Source: Elysia marginata (taxonomy: Eukaryota; Mollusca; Gastropoda; Plakobranchidae). From it: 39,111 nucleotides of DNA. A program made the position numbers and the translations under genes. Where the stretch lies: assembly GCA_019649035.1 (NCBI GenBank), contig BMAT01001440.1, positions 1-39,111 of the forward strand. The letters run 5' to 3'. Below are positions 17,780 through 25,557 of the stretch, piece by piece (positions within the stretch are counted from its first letter, which is position 1; the number at the start of each line of letters is the position of its first letter). The notes beneath the pieces are model-generated. The model worked only from the letters and a program-made list of their open reading frames with translations, had not been told where the DNA came from and did not search any database.

Positions 17780-17820
17780 CTGGGTCTAAAAGGATTTTTT
17801 TGTCCTTATATATTAGCCAT
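17780..17820 (+). terminator. Stem-loop after tRNA-Leu
   Basis: An AAGGA/TCCTT stem around a T-rich loop, with an outer GGCT/AGCC pairing, about 40 nt after tRNA-Leu. It could end the tRNA transcript, but the T-run is in the loop and not after the stem. Confidence 0.3.
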
Positions 17821-17848
17821 TTGCTTTTTGTATCTACTCCCCCGATCA

Positions 17849-17853
17849 NNNNN
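17849..17853. other. Assembly gap (five N)
   Basis: Five undetermined bases between tRNA-Leu and pabB. The true gap size is unknown; N5 is often a placeholder, so sequence may be missing here. Confidence 0.95.
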
Positions 17854-17877
17854 AAGGATCTGGACAACCACTTAGAT

Positions 17878-19188
17878 TCAATTAAGTTTTTGAAACTCTT
17901 TGAGAACCTGCTTTATCCGTTGCACCTTTATCATACATTCTTCATACTCTGCCTCAGGCTTGGATAAAGCCGTAATGCCCCCCCCCACAGAAAGAGATAA
18001 ATAGTTATTTTGCTGATTGAGAAATACGGTTCTTATGATCACACTAAAATCAAAGTCATCATTTGGACTAAAATAGCCCAGAGCACCACTATAAGCCACT
18101 CTTTTGAATGCTTCGTTATGCTCTATAATAGTCATTGCAGATAGTTTAGGCACCCCGGTCATACTTGCTATGGGGAACATCGCTTTTATAATATCAGCAG
18201 AGCCTACGCCCTTTTTTGCCAAGGCAGTTACATCAGTTATCATATGGTTAATCCCTTTAAAGGGTTCTATTTTACAGATATTATGTACTTTTACACTGCC
18301 CTTTTTCGCTATTTTAGAGAGGTCGTTTCTCACCAAATCAGTTATCATAATATTTTCTGATTGCTCTTTTTTGCTGATTTGTAAGTTTCTTTTTAGTTTT
18401 TCATTTTCGATGCTCTTTGTGTGGCTTTTGGCAGTGCCTTTCATTGGTTGTGCAAATAATTTTCTTTGTGATTTTTTTAAAAATCTTTCGGGCGACATGC
18501 TCATAATCACCTTGTCCTCAAAGACCATAAGTGATGAAAAAGGCATGCAGGTATAGGAATTTAATCTGTCAAAAACTTCGACTACATTTTCTAAATGTGC
18601 TTCTGAGAATAGTTCTATACAATAGTTGGCTTGATAAATATTGCCCTTTTTTATCTCATTCATAATTTCAGAAAACCTTTGGAAATATTCCTTTTTAGAT
18701 GTTCTGTACTTTAGAGATGAAATAATATTTTCCCCTCTTTTTGATTTAAAATTCAGGGCTTGTATGCAATAAAAGTCTTTTAAAATATCATGTTTTTCTG
18801 AATCTAAATAGCTGAATATAGCTGTATCTTTCTTAATCTTGATGATTTTTCTCGGCTGAAAAAAGTATATGTCTGGAAGTTTAAGTCCGTCAAAGTTTTC
18901 CGAGGTTAAGGCTTCTATATCGTTTTTCAGATCATACCCAAAGTATCCAAATAGCCAGTCTTTTTTTGCCTTTTGAAAGGTTTTAAATTGATCGAACGCA
19001 TTTTTGTAACCGCTTGAAAATACAGATTTTTCCCCGATAGCCAAAATTACCTCAAACTCTGAGTTTGGAGATTTGTATTCGTTAGAGTCCAGCCAAATCA
19101 ATGTTTTAGAAAGTCCCGCCCAAGAAAGTAAATTCTTTTTGAACGCCCTTACATTTTTTAATGGAAATTTTTGCTCTGACCTTTCCAA
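17878..19188 (-). CDS. pabB: Aminodeoxychorismate synthase component I
   Basis: Converts chorismate with ammonia to aminodeoxychorismate for p-aminobenzoate and folate. 436 residues, in the chorismate-binding family with TrpE. QPMKGT (Lys250) has the lysine typical of PabB, where TrpE has Ala. Other motifs are YQANYCIELF, MSPERFL, MTGVPKLSAM and the C-terminal GGGITALSKPEAEYEE. No ATG lies near the N terminus: the chosen start is TTG at 19188, giving an N-terminal MERSEQKFPL, but the frame stays open further upstream, so the start is uncertain. A nine-G run (17978-17986 as C) encodes Gly402-404. pabA and pabC are not adjacent. Confidence 0.9.
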   Translation of the reverse strand: MERSEQKFPLKNVRAFKKNLLSWAGLSKTLIWLDSNEYKSPNSEFEVILAIGEKSVFSSGYKNAFDQFKTFQKAKKDWLFGYFGYDLKNDIEALTSENFDGLKLPDIYFFQPRKIIKIKKDTAIFSYLDSEKHDILKDFYCIQALNFKSKRGENIISSLKYRTSKKEYFQRFSEIMNEIKKGNIYQANYCIELFSEAHLENVVEVFDRLNSYTCMPFSSLMVFEDKVIMSMSPERFLKKSQRKLFAQPMKGTAKSHTKSIENEKLKRNLQISKKEQSENIMITDLVRNDLSKIAKKGSVKVHNICKIEPFKGINHMITDVTALAKKGVGSADIIKAMFPIASMTGVPKLSAMTIIEHNEAFKRVAYSGALGYFSPNDDFDFSVIIRTVFLNQQNNYLSLSVGGGITALSKPEAEYEECMIKVQRIKQVLKEFQKLN

Positions 19189-19453
19189 TGATTGATGATC
19201 TGTTATATTCGGAAATTTTGATGCACTACAGACAACATATTTCTGAAACGCAAAAATAATGATACAGTTGAAAGCATTCGGAGTTAATTTTTTATTAAAT
19301 ATAGATTCAGTTAAATTTTATGATAATTTTTTTGCCCAAAATAACAATGCAAGTCCTTTTCCTAAATTACGCATAAAATCAAGCGCACATAGGGGGTAAA
19401 TGTTAAACTACCAGCTATCTTAAATGCACCCAAATTCGTGTTTATATAATTAG

Positions 19454-19461
19454 TACATTCG
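19454..19461 (+). promoter_or_regulatory. -7-like box of the porG cluster
   Basis: TACATTCG differs from TAnnTTTG at one base and ends 9 nt before the porG ATG. Promoter assignment is tentative. Confidence 0.35.
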
Positions 19462-19470
19462 CGGGTTTCT

Positions 19471-20127
19471 ATGTCTTTTAAGAGTTTAATTGTATCTTTT
19501 TTGATAATAGCGACTAACCTTCTACATTGCCAAATCCAAGAAGCAAGTTTTTTTTCAGGTGGGGCTAACTTTATTGGGGATGTGGGCAGTACTGCTTTCG
19601 TAAGACCCAATTCCATTGCTCTGGGAGGGGTTTTCAGAAACTATATTGATGATCAATATGTTCTTAGATTGAGTGCAATCTACTCGCTTTTAAGAGCAGA
19701 TGATGCCGATTCGGAAGACAGAAAAAACAGGATCGTACCCCAAAAGTTGAGTGCAGATATATTCCAGATATTTACAGGTGTGGAGTTTAATTTTTTGGAC
19801 TTTAGATGGCAAGTACGGGAAAATGCCATTGCGCCTTATATCGCTTCTGGAATCAGCTATAGCCTTTACAAAAGTGCCGATAAAAAGGCTTACAGAGGCT
19901 ATGGATTGGCTTTGGGAATACCTATAGTTTTTGGAGTTCGCTTTAATGTGTTAAGTAGGTTTATACTGTCTCCCGAGGTGGCTTTCAACTATTTATTTTC
20001 AGATAATTTGGATGGGAGTGGGGTGGCTGGTGAGCGTTTTGGAAATACAGATAGTAATGACTGGTATGTCTTTACGGGAATTAGTATAGGTGCGGTACTC
20101 AATAAAAAGAAATGCTTCTGTGAGTAA
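19471..20127 (+). CDS. porG: DUF6089 outer-membrane protein, PorG-like
   Basis: 218 residues with a signal peptide (about 1-20, LIVSFLIIATNLLHCQ) and an 8-stranded-type beta-barrel pattern. GGANFIGDVGS near the N terminus is typical of the family. The same gene order, followed by uppS, bamA and two ompH genes, occurs around PorG (PG0189) in Porphyromonas gingivalis, where PorG is part of the type IX secretion machinery. Assignment rests on order and sequence type. First gene of the envelope cluster. Confidence 0.85.
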   Translation: MSFKSLIVSFLIIATNLLHCQIQEASFFSGGANFIGDVGSTAFVRPNSIALGGVFRNYIDDQYVLRLSAIYSLLRADDADSEDRKNRIVPQKLSADIFQIFTGVEFNFLDFRWQVRENAIAPYIASGISYSLYKSADKKAYRGYGLALGIPIVFGVRFNVLSRFILSPEVAFNYLFSDNLDGSGVAGERFGNTDSNDWYVFTGISIGAVLNKKKCFCE

Positions 20128-20875
20128 TAATAGCGTGCATATTATTTCTAAAAATGCGATTCGGCATATTGCCATTATTATGGATGGAAATGGAAGATGG
20201 GCAAAAAAATATGGTAAGGGGAGAACGTTTGGACACAGAAATAGCAGGGAGTCTATCAAGCAAACTGTAGACGGCTGTTTAGAATTAGGCATAAAACATT
20301 TGACTCTTTATACTTTCTCCAAAGAGAATTGGAACAGACCAAAGTCTGAAGTATCTCTTCTGATGGAGTTTATAAAGAGGATTCTAAAAAGTGATTTGGG
20401 GGAAATTGACAAGAGGAATATACGCCTCAATGTAATCGGTTGTTTGCATGACCTACCACAGGATATGCAAAAGAGAATAGAAAAGGCAATGGAGAGAACA
20501 AAGGTCAATGATACCATGACGCTTTCCCTTGCATTGAGCTATAGCTCAAAGGATGAGATTACAAATGCCATAAAAAAAATTGTCGTAAGTGCTGAGAGTA
20601 AGCAAATATCCAAAGATGATATTACCGAACAACTTATAGAGCAGTACCTTTATACCCAAAATATGCCCCCCGTTGATTTGATGATTAGAACAGGTGGAAA
20701 TTATAGAATAAGCAACTTTTTACTTTGGCAAAGTGCCTATGCAGAGCTTTATTTTACCGATGTATTTTGGCCCGATTTCAGAAAAAATCACTTGTTTGAG
20801 GCTGTGTCAGACTACCAAAATAGGGAGAGGCGATTTGGCATGATTAGTGAACAAATCTCATCAAATGAAGTTTAG
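20120..20875 (+). CDS. uppS: Undecaprenyl diphosphate synthase (isoprenyl transferase)
   Basis: Cis-prenyltransferase that makes the C55 lipid carrier for peptidoglycan and O-antigen. Motifs are IIMDGNGRWAKKYGKGR (catalytic Asp, diphosphate binding), GHRNSRESI, LTLYTFSKENWNRP, and near the end MIRTGGNYRISNFLLWQSAYAELYF. No ATG precedes the MDGNG motif. Candidate starts are GTG at 20090, 20120 and 20135; 20120 overlaps the porG stop by only 8 nt and gives 251 residues, close to the family norm. The 3' end overlaps bamA by 11 nt. Confidence 0.94.
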   Translation: MSNNSVHIISKNAIRHIAIIMDGNGRWAKKYGKGRTFGHRNSRESIKQTVDGCLELGIKHLTLYTFSKENWNRPKSEVSLLMEFIKRILKSDLGEIDKRNIRLNVIGCLHDLPQDMQKRIEKAMERTKVNDTMTLSLALSYSSKDEITNAIKKIVVSAESKQISKDDITEQLIEQYLYTQNMPPVDLMIRTGGNYRISNFLLWQSAYAELYFTDVFWPDFRKNHLFEAVSDYQNRERRFGMISEQISSNEV

Positions 20876-23444
20876 CCATTTGTTTTTTGATCTTGGGGTT
20901 GTCCTAGTAGGTCTATTTTTTAATACGACTCTTGCGCAAGAAAATTTTGTCGAGGGGAAGAGGTACTATATCGATAGCATTGAGGTAAAGGGTGTTCGCA
21001 GTTATAGTCCGCAAGCCGTCATCTCCTATAGTGGGTTGCAGAGAGGGCGCGTGATTTCCCTTCCAGGAGAAGAAATCACAGAGGGTATAAAAAAGTTGTG
21101 GGGGTTGAAGCTCTTTAGCGATGTCAACATATATATCTCAAAAATTAATGGCAAATCAGCTTCATTGGTTATAGAGATAGAGGAACTGCCCAACTTGATA
21201 GACTATAAAATATTGGGAGTCAGAAAAAAAATGAAGCAGGATATAGAAAAAGATGTCGGTCTGAAAAAAGGGCTTAAAGTCAATCAGAATTTTATAGCGA
21301 CTACAGAGCAGTTTATTTTGAAGAAGTTTAGAGAAAAAGGCTTTTTTGATACGAAGGTTCATATCAATTCAAAGGAAAATGATACTCAGAAAAACGGAAT
21401 TAGGATGATCATTAGGGTAGACAGAGGGCCTCGTGTAAAGGTCCAAAAAATAAATATTCTCAACAACGAAAAGTTTAGCGATGCTTTTGTAAAGAGGGCT
21501 ATGAAAAATACAAAACAACGCAGATTTTATAGACTTAAAAAATCCAAATATGTAGAGAAAGAGTTCCGAGAAGACCTCTTAGCCATCATAGACAAGTACA
21601 AAGAAAACGGGTATAGAGATGCCCGTATTGTAGGCGATAGCATTAGTAGAAAGGGGGAAGATATTCAAATAGACATAACTGTTCAAGAAGGAAACAAATA
21701 CCATTTTGGAGATATTGACTTTATAGGGAATGCCGCTTACTCCGACTGGCAACTCAGTAGAGTACTCGGTATCAATAAAGGCGATACATACAACGGAGTG
21801 CTTTTGAAAAAGCGAATAGCTGATGACAAAAAACCGGACGGGAATAATATCACTAATCTGTACCAAAATAACGGATACCTATTCTCTTCTATAAGACCTG
21901 TAGAGACCACTATAAAGAATGATACTATAAATATGGAAATTAGGATTATAGAGGGAAAGCAGGCTTACTTTAAGAGGATAAATGTGGTTGGTAATGAGAG
22001 GACTAATGACCATGTAATCTACAGAGAATTGCGAACTAGACCCGGAGACTTGTATTCAAAGCAGAATGTGATACGTACTGTTAGAGAGTTGAGCCAATTG
22101 CAGTTTTTTGATCCAGAGCAAATCAAACCCAATTTCAAAAATACAGATCCAAATACTGGGGTTTTAGACTTAGAATATAGCCTTGCTGAAAAAGGAGGTA
22201 GCCAGATACAGCTACAGGGAGGATATGGAGGAGGTGGATTTATCGGCACTCTTGCACTGGCGTTCAACAACTTTTCCATAAAAGATATATTTAAGGGGAA
22301 GGCTTACAGACCCCTGCCTTTGGGAGATGGTCAAAATTTTTCCTTGCGACTGCAGGCCAGTCAGTTTTTTAGGACCTATAGTGTTAATTTTTCAGAACCC
22401 TGGTTGAACGGCAAAAAACCCGTCAGTTTTTCTGTTTCTATTTCCCATACAGAACAATTTCTCTCCAACCCGCTTAACTTTTCGGTAGATACCTCTCGCA
22501 GGTTTTTTATCACTGGGATAACCATAGGATTAGCAAAACGGTTAAAATTCCCAGATGACTATTTTTCGCTCTCTCAAGCCATCTCCTTTCAGCATTATAA
22601 GTTGGACGACTACAACACCAGGTTGTTTACCTTTGGAAATGGCTTTTCTAATTCATTATCTTATACCATTGTACTGTCTAGAAATTCATCAGGGCCGAAC
22701 CCTATCTATCCTTTGCAAGGGTCAAATATTCTCATAAGTGGGGAGGTATCCCCTCCTTACTCTTTATTATCAGGGATAGACTACAAAAATCTTTCTCAAA
22801 TAGAGGCATATAAACGTAAAGACTCTCAAGGGTTTTATATAGATTCAAGAGGTAAAAGAGTAGATAGATTTCAAGATGCTGTGGCTGATGTCGGAAAGGT
22901 AGACCAAGAACGGTTCAAGGTATTGGAGTTTTACAAAATTAAGTTTAAGAGCAACTGGTATGCTACATTAATAGGGAAATTGGTATTGAGAATTGGAGCA
23001 GAATTTGGGGCATTGGGCTTTTATAATAGCGGTATTGGGCTTATTCCTTTTGAGCGTTTCTTTATCGGGGGTTCTGGGCTTACCACACGAACTTTAGACG
23101 GCAGAGAAAACATACAATTAAGGGGGTATCCAAATCGTTCCCTCTCTGGACAAGATGGCTCGGCGGTTTATAATAAATTTGTCTCTGAATTGAGATACCC
23201 AATCACCTTGAGTCCGACAGCGTCTATATACGGATTGGTCTTTTTGGAGGCTGGTAAGGGCTATAATGATATATCTACACTTGCACCTTTTCAACTAAAG
23301 CGGTCTGCGGGATTTGGCGTTAGGATTTTTATGCCTGCTTTTGGTCTGATAGGGTTTGACTTTGGAAGAGGCTTTGACCCTATCGGAGATTCTGGTCCTA
23401 TTAGTGGCTGGCAAACACATTTTCTCATAGGGCAACAATTTTAA
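20865..23444 (+). CDS. bamA: Outer membrane protein assembly factor BamA
   Basis: Omp85-family insertase of 859 residues from ATG 20865, which starts a clear signal peptide (LFFDLGVVLVGLFFNTTLAQ). An upstream in-frame GTG (20847) is less likely. Five POTRA repeats (about 30-440) are recognisable from their spacing, for example around IDSIEVKGVRSYS, GDIDFIGNAAYSDWQL and FKRINVVGNERTNDHVI. The 16-strand barrel follows and ends in an aromatic residue (LIGQQF). IGGSGLTTR and IQLRGYPNRS are near the conserved L6 VRGF-type region. It works with the lipoprotein BamD. Confidence 0.95.
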   Translation: MKFSHLFFDLGVVLVGLFFNTTLAQENFVEGKRYYIDSIEVKGVRSYSPQAVISYSGLQRGRVISLPGEEITEGIKKLWGLKLFSDVNIYISKINGKSASLVIEIEELPNLIDYKILGVRKKMKQDIEKDVGLKKGLKVNQNFIATTEQFILKKFREKGFFDTKVHINSKENDTQKNGIRMIIRVDRGPRVKVQKINILNNEKFSDAFVKRAMKNTKQRRFYRLKKSKYVEKEFREDLLAIIDKYKENGYRDARIVGDSISRKGEDIQIDITVQEGNKYHFGDIDFIGNAAYSDWQLSRVLGINKGDTYNGVLLKKRIADDKKPDGNNITNLYQNNGYLFSSIRPVETTIKNDTINMEIRIIEGKQAYFKRINVVGNERTNDHVIYRELRTRPGDLYSKQNVIRTVRELSQLQFFDPEQIKPNFKNTDPNTGVLDLEYSLAEKGGSQIQLQGGYGGGGFIGTLALAFNNFSIKDIFKGKAYRPLPLGDGQNFSLRLQASQFFRTYSVNFSEPWLNGKKPVSFSVSISHTEQFLSNPLNFSVDTSRRFFITGITIGLAKRLKFPDDYFSLSQAISFQHYKLDDYNTRLFTFGNGFSNSLSYTIVLSRNSSGPNPIYPLQGSNILISGEVSPPYSLLSGIDYKNLSQIEAYKRKDSQGFYIDSRGKRVDRFQDAVADVGKVDQERFKVLEFYKIKFKSNWYATLIGKLVLRIGAEFGALGFYNSGIGLIPFERFFIGGSGLTTRTLDGRENIQLRGYPNRSLSGQDGSAVYNKFVSELRYPITLSPTASIYGLVFLEAGKGYNDISTLAPFQLKRSAGFGVRIFMPAFGLIGFDFGRGFDPIGDSGPISGWQTHFLIGQQF

Positions 23445-23447
23445 AAT

Positions 23448-24068
23448 ATGAAAAGGACTACTCTTTTTGCATTTTTTTTACTATTCTCTGGCATCCTTTG
23501 TCGCCTCCATGCACAAAGGGGAGTAAGGATAGCCTATGTAAATATGCAATATATTTTAGAAAATATAGACGAATATCAGTTTGCTATGAAACAACTCGCT
23601 GTAAAGACGCAAACATGGAAAAAGGATATTGAGCAAAAACAGGAGCAGATAAACAACATGATAGAGGCCCTCAATTATGAAAAAATATTACTGACAAAGG
23701 AGTTGATAAAAGAGAGGGGAGACAAAATAAAATTTTATCAGCACGAACTATTGGACTATCAACAAAAGAGGTTTGGCCCTAATGGCGATTATGTGATCCA
23801 GCAACAAAAAATCATACAACCCTTGCAAGATAAGGTCTTCTATGCCGTTAACCAAATAGCTAAAGAGAGGAGATACGACTTTATCTTTGACAAATCTGCA
23901 GATGTGGTGATGCTATATTCTGATAAGAGATTTGACATTAGTAGAAATGTACTCTCCAGGATAAAGTCTACTGTAAAAGACAGGGGGATACAAGCAATAA
24001 GGAAAGTCATTCCTAAGGATGTGGGGCAAAATATTAAAAATGCTAAAGAGAATGTCAAAAAAGAATGA
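23448..24068 (+). CDS. OmpH/Skp-family periplasmic chaperone, first copy
   Basis: 206 residues with a signal peptide of about 22 residues. The core RIAYVNMQYILENIDEY is the conserved N-terminal strand, followed by a long charged coiled coil (about 45-115) and a C-terminal YDFIFDKSADVVML block. It is a Skp-like holdase that carries unfolded outer-membrane proteins across the periplasm to BAM. It starts 3 nt after bamA. A charged tail of about 45 residues (from about 160) makes it longer than the second copy. Confidence 0.92.
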   Translation: MKRTTLFAFFLLFSGILCRLHAQRGVRIAYVNMQYILENIDEYQFAMKQLAVKTQTWKKDIEQKQEQINNMIEALNYEKILLTKELIKERGDKIKFYQHELLDYQQKRFGPNGDYVIQQQKIIQPLQDKVFYAVNQIAKERRYDFIFDKSADVVMLYSDKRFDISRNVLSRIKSTVKDRGIQAIRKVIPKDVGQNIKNAKENVKKE

Positions 24069-24135
24069 AGAAATATTTAGAGAAATTAAAGAAAAAGATA
24101 GTAATTTCGCATCCACTAATTAAAAACAAAAAAGA

Positions 24136-24663
24136 ATGGATTATTTGAAAAAATTTTTTTACTTCCTTTTGTGCTTCGGATTGGTATCTTTTGCAACTGC
24201 TCAATCTAAGATAGCACACATAAATGTACAGAGCTTATTAAGTGAGATGCCTGAAATGAAAACAGTACAGGCGGAACTCAAAAAACTAGAGGAGTCTTAT
24301 ACTTCCGACTTACAGAGTTCTATGAAGGAGTTGCAAGCTAAGGCCAAGACATATGAAACAGAGGCACAATCTTTGAGTCAGAAAGAGTTAGAACAGAGAT
24401 CAGAGGAGTTTAGGAAAAAGGCAGTGGAGTTGCAAACAATGGAGAAGAATATTCAACAAGCAAGACAGACAGCTGCCCAGGAGCTTCAAAAAAAACAACA
24501 GGAAATGCTCAACCCACTAATGGAAAAAGCCCAAAAGACTATCCAAAAGGTAGCAAGGGGCAAGGGCTTTAAATATGTTTTGGACTCTTCGCCAGGTGGC
24601 GGGGTTATTATGGCAGATGGGACAGATATATTGCCAGAAGTAAAAAAAGAGTTGGGATTCTAA
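24136..24663 (+). CDS. OmpH/Skp-family periplasmic chaperone, second copy
   Basis: 175 residues, with signal peptide MDYLKKFFYFLLCFGLVSFATAQ-like (cleavage near residue 22), the strand KIAHINVQSLLSEMPEM, a long Gln/Lys/Glu-rich coiled coil (about 40-130) and the terminal KGFKYVLDSSPGGGVIMADG. Paralogue of the preceding gene, 67 nt downstream; the pair after bamA is usual in Bacteroidota. Probably expressed with the porG-bamA cluster. Confidence 0.93.
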   Translation: MDYLKKFFYFLLCFGLVSFATAQSKIAHINVQSLLSEMPEMKTVQAELKKLEESYTSDLQSSMKELQAKAKTYETEAQSLSQKELEQRSEEFRKKAVELQTMEKNIQQARQTAAQELQKKQQEMLNPLMEKAQKTIQKVARGKGFKYVLDSSPGGGVIMADGTDILPEVKKELGF

Positions 24664-24693
24664 AAGGAAACTAAATCAAAACTGATTTTTTTC

Positions 24694-24778
24694 GGAGGAA
24701 TGGCAGAGTGGTCGAATGCTACGGTCTTGAAAACCGTTGAGGCTCAGGTCTCCGGGGGTTCGAATCCCTCTTCCTCCG
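24694..24778 (+). tRNA. tRNA-Ser (anticodon TGA)
   Basis: Class II tRNA with acceptor GGAGGAA pairing with TTCCTCC and discriminator G. The anticodon arm ACGGT-CTTGAAA-ACCGT gives TGA, there is a variable arm, and the T-arm is around GGGGGTTCGAATCCCTC. CCA is not encoded. Confidence 0.96.
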
Positions 24779-24929
24779 CAACACCCCCCTGTTTTCTAGC
24801 TTTCTTCTCTTTTTAGGGCTTTACAGTCTAAAACCCCTCTCTTTTTTTAAATGGCTTATTATATTTAGGTTTCTTTGCATTTAGAAAATAGCTCACAATT
24901 AAATAAAGGTACTTAATAGCTTAAACTAT

Positions 24930-25052
24930 GTGTTTAACTCCGCTTAATATCAGTACCGATCCCTAACTGATTTATATTATCCAAGGATTTTAGAATCTAA
25001 ATTTGGAGAAATAGCCAAGCCATTTTCGGTTGATTGGAGTGCTATACTCAAA
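24930..25052 (+). repeat. Dispersed intergenic repeat, copy 2 (downstream of tRNA-Ser)
   Basis: Reverse-complement match to 1401-1522; see copy 1 for the shared blocks. In both cases the element lies downstream of a tRNA gene in the same orientation relative to it (62 nt after tRNA-Arg, 151 nt after tRNA-Ser). Confidence 0.7.
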
Positions 25053-25405
25053 TTAAGTTAAGTCATGTAAGTGAGGAATCTTATAAACACAATTAAAACC
25101 TTTAGAAAAGGTGGTTTTACAAGTTTTTTTAACATAATGTCTTGTATTGCAATATATTTGAGAAAAACAGCTGTTACAGAATAATGGTCGACAGGGCAAA
25201 TATCGGGCTATTGTAACACACAAGGTGTCGCTATGGTTCCCCCACGAGTGGCATTATCAATACATCCGAAAAGATAAAGCCAATGGATTTCTATTTTGCG
25301 TATTTTTATCGTTCTTGGGCGACGGGTTTAAATGAGTGAGTATACAAACAATTCTTCTGTATTGACCACAATTACTTACTTGAATCTATCAAATAAATAA
25401 GGTAA

Positions 25406-25557
25406 CCCCTTTTTATTTATTTTTTTGTACGTTATCGAAATGTTAACCCAAATAAAAAAAATATGAAAAAGATTTTTCTTTCCCTTTTTTGTTTATTTTT
25501 TTGTATGTTAGCGAAATGTTAACCTAAATAAAAAAAATATGAAAAAGATTTTTCTTT
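25406..25557 (+). repeat. 76-bp tandem duplication covering a leader and start codon
   Basis: Unit 1 (25406-25481) and unit 2 (25482-25557) abut exactly and differ at only a handful of positions. Each contains GTTAACC, an A-rich ribosome-binding region and the same ATGAAAAAGATTTTTCTTT start. Unit 2 supplies the true start of the TonB receptor (25539); unit 1 supplies a mini-ORF (25463). Confidence 0.9.
25463..25522 (+). CDS. Duplication-derived 19-codon leader ORF
   Basis: ATG in the first repeat unit opens a 19-residue frame (MKKIFLSLFCLFFCMLAKC) that stops at 25520-25522, 16 nt before the receptor ATG. The unit length of 76 is not a multiple of three, so it is out of frame with the receptor. 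It could be a translated leader peptide or simply a by-product of the duplication; nothing shows that it is functional. Confidence 0.3.
   Translation: MKKIFLSLFCLFFCMLAKC

Larger units (their letters stand above)
24779..25538. other. 760-base spacer before the TonB receptor
   Basis: The longest gene-free stretch in the window. It holds, in order, pyrimidine-rich sequence after tRNA-Ser; dispersed repeat copy 2 (24930-25052); a possible stem-loop near 25095-25118 followed by a T-run; a more GC-rich 25180-25340 part with no recognisable gene; and the first unit and most of the second unit of the 76-bp tandem duplication (25406-25557). One short frame (about 25247-25370) is open for some 40 codons without a start codon and has no recognised similarity. 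Confidence 0.7.

Noticed and set aside
25160-25340. Cobalamin riboswitch upstream of the TonB receptor
   Set aside because: I looked for the B12-box and the surrounding conserved blocks and found only AGCCAATGG, which does not match well enough.
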